Source: Fervidifonticultor_A sp037443565 (GTDB lineage: Bacteria > Sysuimicrobiota > Sysuimicrobiia > Sysuimicrobiales > Humicultoraceae). Taken from it: 36,589 nt of DNA. The stretch's first letter is position 1. Every line of letters starts with the position of its first letter. The notes beneath the pieces were generated by a model. The model was not told the DNA's origin and did no database searches. It saw only the letters and a program-made list of their open reading frames with translations. Where the stretch lies: assembly GCA_037443565.1 (NCBI GenBank), contig JBBIOB010000027.1:1-36589 (forward strand), in the 5' to 3' direction. Made by a program: the position numbers and the translations under genes. This document shows, piece by piece, positions 26,449 through 35,401 of this stretch.

Positions 26449-27546
26449 TCACGTGTCCCTCCACCTGCCCGGCGGCCCGTGGTTGACGGCGGAGGCGCTC
26501 TCGGGTTGCCGGACCGCCGCCCCGGACTGCATGATCCTCAGGTAGTGCCCAAAGAACCAACGGAGAATTGAGGCCCCCGACAGCAGTGCCGATGCCCGAC
26601 CCAGCCATCGTGGCGGCAACGTCAGCACCACGAGGTTTGCCCACAACAGCGCGCGATACCGCCTCCGATCCTCGGCGATGAACGCCCGGTAGGCCGCCTG
26701 GGCCTGCTCGAAGGACAGCACGCCATCGAGCACGCCCTGCGCCAGTTCGCCACACCGACTGCCGGCCAGCACCGCGGTGCGAATCCCCTCGCCTGTGAGC
26801 GGCAGGCAGTGCCCCGCGGCATCGCCCGTCACAAACACGTCCCGCGCCGCGCGGGGTGTCCAGCCCGTGGCCAGATAGCCGCCGTGCACCCGATCCGGAT
26901 GTGCGCCGAACCGGGCCATGAACTCCTTCAGCGCCGGGAGCAGCGTGGTGCGGCCGCGGTAGGACAAGACACCAAATCGTGCGACCTGCCCGCACGGAAA
27001 CGCCCACGCGTAGCCGTCGCGGATCTCGGGGACGAAGTGGAAGTGCAGACCCGGAGGGACCCGAACGGCTACCTCCGATTCGATCCCAAAGGCGACGCGG
27101 CGCGGCCGGCCCGGTCCAGCCAGCGCAGCCCGCGGCCCGGTGGCGTCGATGAGCACGCGCGCCTCGAACGCGCCCGCGGTCGTCAGCACCCTGCGGCCCT
27201 CGCGTCCGAGCACGGACGCCAGGCGGAACTCTGCGCCGGCTCCGGCGGCCGCGTTCCGGCAGTACCGGTCGTAGTCGAAGGTCACGAATGGCTCTGGTAG
27301 CGGCCACGCGACCAGCGCGCCCGGCGTGTGGATGACCAGGTCGTGATGTACCTGCAACACCGATCCCTCGGCCCCCATCATGGCGACGATCCGCCCGGGG
27401 GCCGCACAGGCTGATGTCACCCCGCTGCCAATCGGCTGGCGATCGATGAGCAGCACGCGGCCACGCAGTCGGCGCGCAGCTGCCAACCCCGCAAACGAGG
27501 CGCCGGCGATGATGACGTCGTGGATCGGCTCAGGAGGGCGTATCAC
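26449..27546 (-). CDS. Geranylgeranyl reductase family FAD-dependent oxidoreductase
   Basis: A 365-residue flavoprotein. The N-terminal dinucleotide-binding fold reads VIIAGASFAGLAAARRL, an internal ATG-type motif is VLIDATGPRAAL, and the FAD-phosphate motif VTGDAAGHCLPLTGEGIRTAV is near residue 240-265. This layout is that of the geranylgeranyl/digeranylgeranylglycerophospholipid reductase group, which saturates prenyl chains, and of related halogenase-like monooxygenases. The substrate here is not determined. The GTG start overlaps the DUF881 gene stop (GTGA). The C-terminal 50 residues include a hydrophobic stretch (SALLSGASILRWFFGHYL) that may touch the membrane. Confidence 0.88.
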   Translation of the reverse strand: MIRPPEPIHDVIIAGASFAGLAAARRLRGRVLLIDRQPIGSGVTSACAAPGRIVAMMGAEGSVLQVHHDLVIHTPGALVAWPLPEPFVTFDYDRYCRNAAAGAGAEFRLASVLGREGRRVLTTAGAFEARVLIDATGPRAALAGPGRPRRVAFGIESEVAVRVPPGLHFHFVPEIRDGYAWAFPCGQVARFGVLSYRGRTTLLPALKEFMARFGAHPDRVHGGYLATGWTPRAARDVFVTGDAAGHCLPLTGEGIRTAVLAGSRCGELAQGVLDGVLSFEQAQAAYRAFIAEDRRRYRALLWANLVVLTLPPRWLGRASALLSGASILRWFFGHYLRIMQSGAAVRQPESASAVNHGPPGRWRDT

Positions 27547-28271
27547 TCAACAGGCCGCGCGTGCTCGAACTTGTGGATGCCGCGGTATGCCGGCACGGTC
27601 AGGTCAAGCTGCCGGTTGATGGCGATCGTCAAGCCGAGCGCCCGCAGCCCGTCGATCAGGCCCCCGCGGATGTTCAGCGCGCCTTCCAGCGTGACGGGAT
27701 CTCCCAGCGCGGCGATGACGAATGGCCCGGTCAGGCGCTGCAGGTTCACGACCGCGGTGCCGCCCACCTGGCCGAAGCCTGTCGTGGCCGTCACACGCTG
27801 CCCGTTCACCGCTACCGCCTCGGCCCCGGCCGCCCACAACTCATTCACGACGCTCACCAGGTCTTGATAGGTCACGACGATCGGCGTGCTACCCTTGGGC
27901 TGCGTCTTGGCGTCGTCAAGCAGCACCGCGACCCCCGGGCCACGCATCGCCTTGAGACCGGCGGCCGTGCGCAGGCTCTCGAGTTCCCTGCTCATCGCGG
28001 CGGCGAGTGTCCGTCCTTCGGCGGTGGCGCGCTCGTACTCGATCAGCCGCCTCTGCATCGCCTCGACCTGACGCTCGAGCTCCTGCCGCGCGTCGCGTTC
28101 CTGACGCAGGAGCGTCGCCAGGGCGTAGACGTTGCGCGTCGGGACCTCAGGCTGGGCCTGCAGCAGCCGGCCTGCGCGCACCTGGACGACGAACAGGAAC
28201 CCCAGGCCCAGCAGGATGACCGCGGCGATCGCCTGCAGCCAGGTCACTTCCGCCGGCGGCCGCGCGCTCAC
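27543..28271 (-). CDS. DUF881 family membrane-anchored protein
   Basis: The 242-residue protein has one N-terminal membrane span (LQAIAAVILLGLGFLFVVQVRAG), then a coiled coil (about 55-95, RQERDARQELERQVEAMQRR) and a globular domain outside. DUF881 landmarks are GPGVAVLLDDA, LVSVVNELWAAGAEAVAVNGQRV and the end LTIAINRQLDLTVPAYRG. Members are found near division and cell-wall genes in Gram-positive lineages (YlxW/YlxX-like); the biochemical role is unknown. It overlaps both neighbours by GTGA (TlpA-like upstream, reductase downstream), so the four genes from dnaE onward look like one operon. Confidence 0.9.
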   Translation of the reverse strand: MSARPPAEVTWLQAIAAVILLGLGFLFVVQVRAGRLLQAQPEVPTRNVYALATLLRQERDARQELERQVEAMQRRLIEYERATAEGRTLAAAMSRELESLRTAAGLKAMRGPGVAVLLDDAKTQPKGSTPIVVTYQDLVSVVNELWAAGAEAVAVNGQRVTATTGFGQVGGTAVVNLQRLTGPFVIAALGDPVTLEGALNIRGGLIDGLRALGLTIAINRQLDLTVPAYRGIHKFEHARPVE

Positions 28272-28891
28272 CGGGAGCTCCTCCGGGCGCGCTCGATGCG
28301 GTCGCCCAGCCGCGCCCGGCCCTCCTCGCCGACGAAGATGCCGGCGTGGCGGCCGGTGATCCGGCCCTGTGCGTCGATGAAGAACGTCGTCGGGATTCCG
28401 GACACCCGGTAGGTGTGCATGATCTCGTTGCTGGTGTCAATCACCGCCGGATAGGTGATCTCGTGCTTCTCTAGAAAGGCCCTGGCGGCGGCGGGCTGAT
28501 CCTGGATGGCCACGCCAAGGAATACCACCCCGCGATCACGGTGCGTCTGCCACACGCGCTCGAGGTCCGCGGCCTCCATCTCGCACGGCGCGCACCACGA
28601 CGCGAAGAAGTTCAGCACGACCACCCGTCCTCGAAAGTCGGCCACCCCAATCCGTTCAGGACCTCGAAGCGACGGCAGCGCGAAGGCCGGCGCGAGCCGG
28701 AGCACCTCCGGCGCGTCCAACGCCGGGGGGGCGGCGTCGGGGGCCGCCTGCTCCGTGGAACGCTGGCCCAGTGAATACGCTGCAATCATCGCCGAGAGCA
28801 GGAAGAACAACGCCGAGAGGGCGAGGAGCGTCCGCGAGGGCGACGCCGCGCGCCGCGGTTGCGGCTCCCCGGGGTGCGGCATCTCACTCAT
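28268..28891 (-). CDS. TlpA/ResA-like membrane-anchored thiol-disulfide oxidoreductase
   Basis: A 207-residue protein with one N-terminal membrane anchor (LLALSALFFLLSAMIAAYSLG) and a thioredoxin-fold domain outside the membrane (about 65-200). The active site is FFASWCAPCEMEA (Cys-Ala-Pro-Cys) and the cis-Pro loop is VSGIPTTFFID. Such proteins reduce disulfides in extracytoplasmic proteins or cytochrome c precursors; no cytochrome maturation genes are nearby. The ATG at 28889-28891 overlaps the dnaE stop by eight bases. The DUF881 gene follows with a GTGA overlap. Confidence 0.93.
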   Translation of the reverse strand: MSEMPHPGEPQPRRAASPSRTLLALSALFFLLSAMIAAYSLGQRSTEQAAPDAAPPALDAPEVLRLAPAFALPSLRGPERIGVADFRGRVVVLNFFASWCAPCEMEAADLERVWQTHRDRGVVFLGVAIQDQPAAARAFLEKHEITYPAVIDTSNEIMHTYRVSGIPTTFFIDAQGRITGRHAGIFVGEEGRARLGDRIERARRSSR

Positions 28892-31800
28892 GGCGATCGG
28901 GCGTCCAGGCCGCGGTCTGAGGGCCCAGCAGCACCTCGACCTCCTCGACGACGCGCGGCGATCTCGCCACGCGGAGATCACCGGCCTGCATCCGCACCTC
29001 GCGGCCGCCGGCGCGCACGGTCAGGAGCACCGGCCGGTTCCCTCGATGCCGGGCCAGCAGCGCCCGCAAGCGGTGCAGGCCGTCTTCACCATGGCGGTCG
29101 GCATCCAGGAGAACGTGGAGCGCGACCTCGGGGTTCGCCGCGCCACCGCCGTCTGCCACCGGCTGCGACGGGCCGCCGTCGAGCACTTGTCCGTCGTCCG
29201 CAGGCTCGCCGGCAGGAGGCGCCTCATCGAGGGCGATCACCCCATCGGCCAGGACCTTGGCCTGCTGCTCGGCGATGTCGAGCCGACCCCGCACGACGAC
29301 AATGGCGTCGCGGCGCAGCGCCAGGTGGGACTGCTCGTAGGTCTTGGGGAAAACGATCACCTCGACGCTGCCGGTCAGGTCTTCGAGGGTCATGAAGGCC
29401 ATGGCCGCGCCGTTCTTGGTCGTCGTCCGCTTCAACGCCGTGATGAGTCCTCCCACGACCACATCGCTGCGGTCGCGCATCTCGGGCAACTGGCTGATCG
29501 TCGCGGTCACGCGACGGGCCAGGCGCTCCCGGACATGGCCGAGCGGATGGCCGGAGATGTACATCCCCAGCATGTCACGCTCCATGGCCAGCAGCTCGGC
29601 CCTCGAGAACTCCTCAACCTTCGCCTGCGGCGCGACGGATGACGCGGGCAGATCCTCGCCCGCCCCAAACAGCCCGGTCTGCGCCCCGGCTTGAGCTCGA
29701 GCGAGCCGCTGCCCGGCGGCCATGGCCGCGTCGATCTCCTGCAGGAGCGCGGCCCGCGGCCGGCCCAGCGAGTCGAAGGCGCCGGCCTTGATCAGGCTCT
29801 CGAGCACGCGCTTGTTGACGGTTCGCGTGTCGAGGCGCGCCACGAGGTCGGCGAGCGAAGCGAACGGCCCGCCGCGCTCGCGCGCCCTGAGGATCGCCTC
29901 AACGGCGCCGACGCCGACGTGCTTCACGGCGGCCAGTCCGAACCGGATGGCGCCGCCAACCACGGTGAACGTGTCCATCGACTCGTTCACGTCGGGGGGA
30001 AGCACCCTGATCCCCATCCGCTCGCACTCGGCGACCGCGTTGGCCACCTTGGCCATCCAATCCTGGCCCAGCGCCTCGGTGGTGAGCACGGCCGCCATGT
30101 ACTCGGCGGGGTAGTTCGCCTTCAGATAGGCGGTCTGATAGGCAATCAACCCGTAGCACGCGGCATGCGCCCGGTTGAAGCCGTAGCGCGCGAACGGCTC
30201 GAACAGCTCCCAGATGGCGGCGGCGGTGCGCCTGGGCACGCCGTTCGCCCGCGCGCCCGTCAGGAACTTCTCGCGGTGCGCGGCCAGCTTGTCGGCGATC
30301 TTCTTCCCGACCGCGTACCGCAGGGTGTCGGCCTCGGCCAGCGTGTACCCGGCCACCGCCTGGGCCACGGCCATGACGTCTTCCTGATAGACCATGACGC
30401 CGTACGTGTCGGCCAGCACCTCGTCCATCAGCGGGTGCAGCGTGCTGGCATGCTCGAGACCGTGCTTGCGCCGGATGTACGCCGGGATGGTGGCCATCGG
30501 CCCGGGCCGGAACAGCGCCACCATGGCCATGATGTCCTCGAGGCGCGTGGGCTTGAGTTCCTTTACGTACCGCGTCATGCCCGCGCCTTCGAGCTGGAAG
30601 ATGCCCACGGTCTCGCCGCGCGACAGCAGCGCAAACGTCGCCTGATCGTCGAGGGGGATGTCCTTCAGCTCGATGGTCACCCCGCGCACCCGCTCGATGA
30701 TCCGGAGCGCCCGGTCGAGGATCGTCAGGTAGGACAGCCCCAGGAAGTCCATCTTGAGCAGGCCGATCTTCTCGACTGCGTCCATGTCGTACTGCGTCAT
30801 GACCAGGTCGCCCTTGGTCGCGCGCTGCAGAGGGACCAAGTCCACCAACGGGTCGTGGGAAATGATCACGCCGGCGGCGTGCGTGCTGGCGTGCCGGGCG
30901 ACACCTTCCAGCTTGCGGGCGAGGTCGACGAGGCGGCCGACGGTGGCACTCTCCTCAGACGCGCGGCGCAGCTCGGGATCGGCCCGCAGCGCCTCGTCAA
31001 TCGCCGCGTTGAATGGGATGAGCTTGGCGATCCGGTCGACGTCGGCATACGGCAGCCCCATGACGCGGCCGATGTCGCGCACCGCCTGGCGCGCGCCCAT
31101 CGTTCCGAACGTGATGATCTGCGCGACGTGGTCGGCCCCGTACTTGTCGATGACGTACCGGATGACCTCGTCGCGCCGGCTGTCCATGAAGTCGACATCA
31201 ATGTCGGGCATGGTGAACCGCTCGAGGTTGAGGAACCGCTCGAAGGGCAACCGGTACCGCAGGGGATCGATGTCGGTCACGCCCAGGGTGTGCAGCACCA
31301 GGCTCCCCGCGGCCGATCCCCGGACCGTGGTCAGGATGCCCCGGTCGCGCGCGAACCGCACGAAGTCCATGACGATGAGGAAGTAGGCCGCAAACCCTGT
31401 CCGCGCGATCACCTGGAGCTCCATGTCCAGCCGCGCCTGCTGCTCCGGCGTGGGCCGGCCGTAGACCCGCCGCAGGCCGGCCTCACACATGGCCCGCAGG
31501 TACGAGTCGGGCGTCTCGCCCTCGGGCACGGGGAAGTGCGGCAGCTTGGCTCTCCCCAGGTCAAGCTCGAGCCCCGCGCGGTCCGCGATCTCCAGCGTCG
31601 CCCGCAGCGCCTGCGGCCACTCGGCGAAGCGCCGGGCCATCTCTTCGGCGCTCTTCAGGTAGAACTCGGGCACATCGCCCATCCGCGGCTTGCTCGTCGC
31701 GTCCAGCGTGATGTTCATTTGGATGCACATCAGCGCGTCCTGCGCCTCGGCCTCGTCCCTGTGAACGTAGTGCACGTCGTTGGTGGCCACCAGGGGAAGA

Positions 31801-32396
31801 TCCAGGTCGCGCGCGAGCTGCAGCATCCCGCGGATATTGCGCTCCTGATCGGGCAGGCCGTGCTGCTGGATCTCAAGATAGTAGTTGCCAGGCCCGAAGA
31901 TGTCGCGGTAGGCCGCCGCGACCTCACGCGCGGCCCGCAGGTCGTCGCGCAGGATGGCGCGGGTCACCTCACCCTGCAGGCAACCCGACAGGGCGATCAG
32001 CCCCCGGCTGTGCTGGGCCAGCAGCTCACGGTCCACCCGGGGCTTGTAGTAGAACCCGTCGAGATGTGCCCGGCTGGTCAGCCGCAGCAGATTCCGGTAA
32101 CCTTCCACGTCGGTCGCCAGCAACACGAGGTGGTGGGGATTGACGTCGAGCTTGGGATCGCGATCGGTGTGCCGGCGCGGCGCCACGTAGGCCTCGACAC
32201 CGATGATGGGGGTGAGTCCGTGCTGGCGGGCCTGCAGGTAGAACTCAACGGCGCCGTACATCGTGCCGTGGTCGGTGACCGCGATGGCGGGCATGCCCAT
32301 CTCGGCTGCCGCGCGCATGAGCGGCTCGATCCGGCTGGCGCCGTCGAGCAGCGAGTACTCGGTATGGAGATGGCAGTGGACGAAAGGGTCGGGCAT
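28884..32396 (-). CDS. dnaE: DNA polymerase III subunit alpha
   Basis: The replicative polymerase of 1170 residues. The N-terminal PHP domain has FVHCHLHTEYSLLDG (His7, His9, His11) and TDHGTMYG, so metal-binding residues look kept. The palm carries PDIDVDFMDSRRDEV and LKMDFLGLSYL (catalytic Asp residues), followed by the PIGRGS-like region TTVRGSAAGSLV. The helix-hairpin-helix region and an OB-fold (ITALKRTTTKNGAAMAFMTLEDLTGSVEV) follow. The C-terminal about 120 residues include an acidic linker. I chose the ATG at 32394-32396 (MPDPFVHCH); longer frames to 32591 add only low-complexity residues. No Shine-Dalgarno is visible; a TGCTACAAT promoter lies 12 bases upstream. tlpA overlaps its end. 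Confidence 0.97.
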   Translation of the reverse strand: MPDPFVHCHLHTEYSLLDGASRIEPLMRAAAEMGMPAIAVTDHGTMYGAVEFYLQARQHGLTPIIGVEAYVAPRRHTDRDPKLDVNPHHLVLLATDVEGYRNLLRLTSRAHLDGFYYKPRVDRELLAQHSRGLIALSGCLQGEVTRAILRDDLRAAREVAAAYRDIFGPGNYYLEIQQHGLPDQERNIRGMLQLARDLDLPLVATNDVHYVHRDEAEAQDALMCIQMNITLDATSKPRMGDVPEFYLKSAEEMARRFAEWPQALRATLEIADRAGLELDLGRAKLPHFPVPEGETPDSYLRAMCEAGLRRVYGRPTPEQQARLDMELQVIARTGFAAYFLIVMDFVRFARDRGILTTVRGSAAGSLVLHTLGVTDIDPLRYRLPFERFLNLERFTMPDIDVDFMDSRRDEVIRYVIDKYGADHVAQIITFGTMGARQAVRDIGRVMGLPYADVDRIAKLIPFNAAIDEALRADPELRRASEESATVGRLVDLARKLEGVARHASTHAAGVIISHDPLVDLVPLQRATKGDLVMTQYDMDAVEKIGLLKMDFLGLSYLTILDRALRIIERVRGVTIELKDIPLDDQATFALLSRGETVGIFQLEGAGMTRYVKELKPTRLEDIMAMVALFRPGPMATIPAYIRRKHGLEHASTLHPLMDEVLADTYGVMVYQEDVMAVAQAVAGYTLAEADTLRYAVGKKIADKLAAHREKFLTGARANGVPRRTAAAIWELFEPFARYGFNRAHAACYGLIAYQTAYLKANYPAEYMAAVLTTEALGQDWMAKVANAVAECERMGIRVLPPDVNESMDTFTVVGGAIRFGLAAVKHVGVGAVEAILRARERGGPFASLADLVARLDTRTVNKRVLESLIKAGAFDSLGRPRAALLQEIDAAMAAGQRLARAQAGAQTGLFGAGEDLPASSVAPQAKVEEFSRAELLAMERDMLGMYISGHPLGHVRERLARRVTATISQLPEMRDRSDVVVGGLITALKRTTTKNGAAMAFMTLEDLTGSVEVIVFPKTYEQSHLALRRDAIVVVRGRLDIAEQQAKVLADGVIALDEAPPAGEPADDGQVLDGGPSQPVADGGGAANPEVALHVLLDADRHGEDGLHRLRALLARHRGNRPVLLTVRAGGREVRMQAGDLRVARSPRVVEEVEVLLGPQTAAWTPDRHE

Positions 32397-32408
32397 GGGC
32401 TCAGAAGG

Positions 32409-32417
32409 ATTGTAGCA
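32409..32417 (-). promoter_or_regulatory. Extended -10 promoter of dnaE
   Basis: TGCTACAAT (TGn plus TACAAT) on the minus strand ends 12 bases before the dnaE ATG. Transcription would start about five bases before the start codon, leaving almost no leader. No -35 match was seen, as for the uvrB promoter. Confidence 0.5.
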
Positions 32418-32470
32418 CAGCGGGCACTTCGAGGGTCCGGCGCGCCGCCGGGGGGCGTGAGAACCGCCGC

Positions 32471-33922
32471 TCAGATCCGGCGCAGGGCCGCGACCAGGTG
32501 CACGTGGCTGGTGTGCGGCAGCAGATCCACCGGCTGAACCTGGACCACCTGATATCGCGCCTGTCGCCACGCCCTCAGGTCCCTCGCGCACGTGGCCAGC
32601 GACCGGGCAACATACACGACCCGCGGCACGCCCGCCGCGGCCACAGCGGCGACCACAGCCGGGGCGATCCCGGGGCCCTGGGCCGTGACCACGACCACAT
32701 CGGGCCGACGCCTCGCGGCAGCCCCCGCCAGCGCCCGTGCCGGATCACGGGTCGTGAAGACCACGTTGGCCGCGCCGTTCTGAGCGGCGACCTCCCAGGC
32801 GTCGGCAGCCTGGCGGCGGCTGGACACAACCCCGGTGACCGCGTCCGCCGTCTGGGCCAGCGCCATGGCGATTATCGGCGTCTGCGCGGTCAGGTCGACC
32901 GCCGTGTCGCCGGCGCGCAGGTCCGCGGCCTGCACCACGGCGTCCACCAGCAGGCTCATGGCCCGCGGGTGGGCCGGCATGGATGTCGTCGGGCGGAGAC
33001 GGAGGCGGAAGCCTGCGATCAGGTCCTCGATGTGATCCCGGCCCCACAGGAGCCGCACCCTCGGACCGAGCAGCTCGGGTGTCGGCGCCGGCTGCACGGA
33101 ACTGAGGATGCCCACCAGGCCCGGCACGCGGTCAAGGAGTGCGTGTACCATCGCCGAGGCATCGGGCAGCCGGGCAGCGGTGGAGAGCGTGAGCAGGGCC
33201 TGCCCGGTGGAGAAGGACGCGACACCAACCAGGCCGCGCACCAGCCCCCGACCCGTGGCCCGGTCGTAGATCGGCAGGCGCAGGTCGGACACCGCGTCCT
33301 TGGTGATCTGGAGCATCCCCTCGTTGGCAGGGTGCTGTACCGGGCATCGGGCGATGTCGAGCACTCGGGCGCTGCCATGCGGATGGAAGCCGAGGACGAT
33401 CTCGCCGCCCCTCTCACCGAAGACCGCGCGCATGACGTTGCGGTACGCCCAGGGCTCGCCGCCGATCGTCTCGGCGACCAGATCGCGGCGTAGATCCGCG
33501 TGCTCCTTCAGGAAGTCCTTGACGAGCCGGGTCTTCACCCGGCGCTGCAGCGCCGGGGTGAGATGTTGCCACTGGCACCCGCCGCACCGGCCGAAGTGGG
33601 AGCACTGCGCCGGCACGACCTCGCCCGACTTGCGCAGCAGCGCGACCAGCCGGCCCTCGGCGCGGCGGCCACCCTTTGTGACCTCAACCACGGCCTCCTC
33701 GCCAGGCACGCCAAAGGGCACCGCGAGCAGCACCGCGCCCAGGCGCACCGTCGCAGCTCCGGCGGGATCCACCCCGGTGAAGCGCACGGTCAGTCGCTCG
33801 CCGATGTGCACGGCCCCCAGCCCCGCGTAGCGGGCGTGGCGTGTCGGCACCTGCGTGCCCGGTACCAGCGTGCGGGTGCGGGGCCGGCGTGAAGCCTGGG
33901 GTGACCAGGGCGAAGCGCTCAC
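32471..33922 (-). CDS. TrmA/RlmD-like protein with intact Fe-S cysteines but no methyltransferase motifs
   Basis: The 483-residue protein aligns along its length with uracil-5 RNA methyltransferases. A TRAM-like domain (about 45-98) precedes the 4Fe-4S ligands Cys107, Cys113, Cys116 and Cys193 (CSHFGRCGGC, RCPVQHP), spaced as in RlmD. In the C-terminal domain the SAM motif (normally DLFCGxG) reads DLTAQTPI (343-350), the DPPR/DPAR motif reads TAQGPGI (413-419), and the catalytic SCNP box reads VARSLAT (438-444), so nucleophile and SAM site are gone. LLPHTSHVHLV at the end is conserved. It probably does not methylate; RNA binding or Fe-S sensing is possible. The GTG start overlaps gatB by four bases. 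Confidence 0.85.
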   Translation of the reverse strand: MSASPWSPQASRRPRTRTLVPGTQVPTRHARYAGLGAVHIGERLTVRFTGVDPAGAATVRLGAVLLAVPFGVPGEEAVVEVTKGGRRAEGRLVALLRKSGEVVPAQCSHFGRCGGCQWQHLTPALQRRVKTRLVKDFLKEHADLRRDLVAETIGGEPWAYRNVMRAVFGERGGEIVLGFHPHGSARVLDIARCPVQHPANEGMLQITKDAVSDLRLPIYDRATGRGLVRGLVGVASFSTGQALLTLSTAARLPDASAMVHALLDRVPGLVGILSSVQPAPTPELLGPRVRLLWGRDHIEDLIAGFRLRLRPTTSMPAHPRAMSLLVDAVVQAADLRAGDTAVDLTAQTPIIAMALAQTADAVTGVVSSRRQAADAWEVAAQNGAANVVFTTRDPARALAGAAARRRPDVVVVTAQGPGIAPAVVAAVAAAGVPRVVYVARSLATCARDLRAWRQARYQVVQVQPVDLLPHTSHVHLVAALRRI

Positions 33923-35385
33923 AGGCCCAGGTGCTCCCGGAAGAGCCGATTGACGGCCTCAGGGTTGGCGCGACCGCCGGTCGCCTTCATGACCTGCCCG
34001 ACGAGAAAGCCCAACACCTTCACCTTCCCGGCTCGAACATCGGCGACGGGCCCGGGGTGCTCGGCGATCACGGTCAGAACGGCCTCACGCAAGGCGGCTT
34101 CGTCGCTGATCTGCGTGAGCCCTCCGGCTGCGACGACCGCCGCCGCGTCCTGATCGTGGTCGATCATGGCCACAAGGACGTCCTTGGCGGTCCGACTGCT
34201 GACCGTCCCATCGTGGATCAGGCGGAGCAGGCCCACCAGCCGGCCCGGCGTGAGGGCGATCTGGTCGATCTCGACGCCGCGGTCGTTGAGGTAGGCGGTC
34301 ACCTCACCGACAAGCCAGTTCGCCACCACCTTGGGATGTGGGAAGGTCGCAACGGTCTCCTCGTAGAAGCGCGCCATGGCCGGCGTGGCGGTGAGCAGGT
34401 CGGCATCGTAGAACGATAAGCCGAAGGCGGACATGAAGCGGTCGCGTCGGGCCGCCGGTAACTCCGGCAGGGCCTGGCGCACGCGCTGCAGCGCGAGGTC
34501 ATCGATCTCCAGCGGCACGAGGTCGGGCTCTGGAAAGTACCGGTAGTCCTGCGCCTCTTCCTTGAAGCGCGAGCCAAAGGTCAGGCCGCGGCGTTCGTCC
34601 CAATGCCGGGTCTCTTGGACGACCGCATCGCCGTGGGTCAGCAGCTCGGCCTGCCGGTCGGCCTCGAAGGCCAGGGCCCGCTCGACCGCGCGGACCGAGT
34701 TCATGTTCTTGACCTCGGTCCGGGTGCCCGCCGCGCCGCCGGGCGGCCGCAGCGAGACGTTGGCGTCGCACCGCATCGTCCCTTCCTCCATCCGGCCGGT
34801 GCTCACCTCGGCGAACTGCAGCAGGCGGCGCAGCGCCAGCAGGAACTCCCGGGCCTCGCCTGGCGAGCGGAGGTCGGGTTCGGTCACGATCTCCATCAAG
34901 GGAATGCCGGACCGGTTGTAGTCCACCAAACTGTAGGTCTCGACGCCGACACCCTCGGGATGGACGAGCCGGCCGGTGTCTTCTTCCAGGTGCACGCGGC
35001 GAATGCGGACCGGGGTACGGCGGCCGTCCACGATCACCTCCAGGTAACCGCCGGTGGCCAGGGGTGGATGGCCGGCGTACTCGTACTGGGAGATCTGGTA
35101 GTTCTTCGGGATGTCGGGATAGTAGTAGTTCTTCCGGTGGAACTGGCTGCGCGGATGCACCGTGCAGCCTAGGGCCAGGGCGGTACGCAGCCCCAGGTCG
35201 ACCGCGTGCCGGTTGATCACCGGGAGCGACCCGGGGAGGCCCAGACAGACCGGACAGACCAGCGTGTTCGGCGGCGCGCCAAACGTCGTCGCGCACCCGC
35301 AGAACATCTTGGATGCGGTCAGGAGCTGCACGTGGATCTCCAGCCCGATGACCGTCTCGTAGCGGACCGCGGTCTCCCGAGCCAC
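33919..35385 (-). CDS. gatB: Aspartyl/glutamyl-tRNA amidotransferase subunit B
   Basis: GatB is the kinase/tRNA-binding subunit of GatCAB, which converts Glu-tRNA(Gln) or Asp-tRNA(Asn) to the amide. The 488-residue protein has IGLEIHVQL, the zinc-site cysteines C..C in KMFCGCATTF and CPVCLGLPG, FHRKNYYYPDIPKNYQISQ, EEDTGRLVH, RSGIPLMEIVTEPD and the C-terminal YqeY-like tRNA-binding domain ending GQVMKATGGRANPEAV. It starts at GTG 35385 with GGAGGT 12 bases upstream, inside the 3' end region of gatA. The degenerate TrmA-like gene follows with a GTGA overlap. Confidence 0.97.
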   Translation of the reverse strand: MARETAVRYETVIGLEIHVQLLTASKMFCGCATTFGAPPNTLVCPVCLGLPGSLPVINRHAVDLGLRTALALGCTVHPRSQFHRKNYYYPDIPKNYQISQYEYAGHPPLATGGYLEVIVDGRRTPVRIRRVHLEEDTGRLVHPEGVGVETYSLVDYNRSGIPLMEIVTEPDLRSPGEAREFLLALRRLLQFAEVSTGRMEEGTMRCDANVSLRPPGGAAGTRTEVKNMNSVRAVERALAFEADRQAELLTHGDAVVQETRHWDERRGLTFGSRFKEEAQDYRYFPEPDLVPLEIDDLALQRVRQALPELPAARRDRFMSAFGLSFYDADLLTATPAMARFYEETVATFPHPKVVANWLVGEVTAYLNDRGVEIDQIALTPGRLVGLLRLIHDGTVSSRTAKDVLVAMIDHDQDAAAVVAAGGLTQISDEAALREAVLTVIAEHPGPVADVRAGKVKVLGFLVGQVMKATGGRANPEAVNRLFREHLGL

Positions 35386-35401
35386 GATCGTGCCGTACCT
35401 C

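Noticed and set aside
26234..27307. Alternative minus-strand frame of 357 codons over the reductase and hydrolase remnant
   Set aside because: Arg/Gly/Ser-rich shadow frame; the reductase has full FAD motifs in another frame.
29691..32537. Long plus-strand frame of 948 codons
   Set aside because: Antisense to dnaE, which has complete family motifs; no domain signal in the antisense product.
32397..32591. N-terminal extension of dnaE by 65 residues
   Set aside because: The extra residues are low complexity, and the family starts at FVHCHLHTEYS as predicted from the ATG at 32396.
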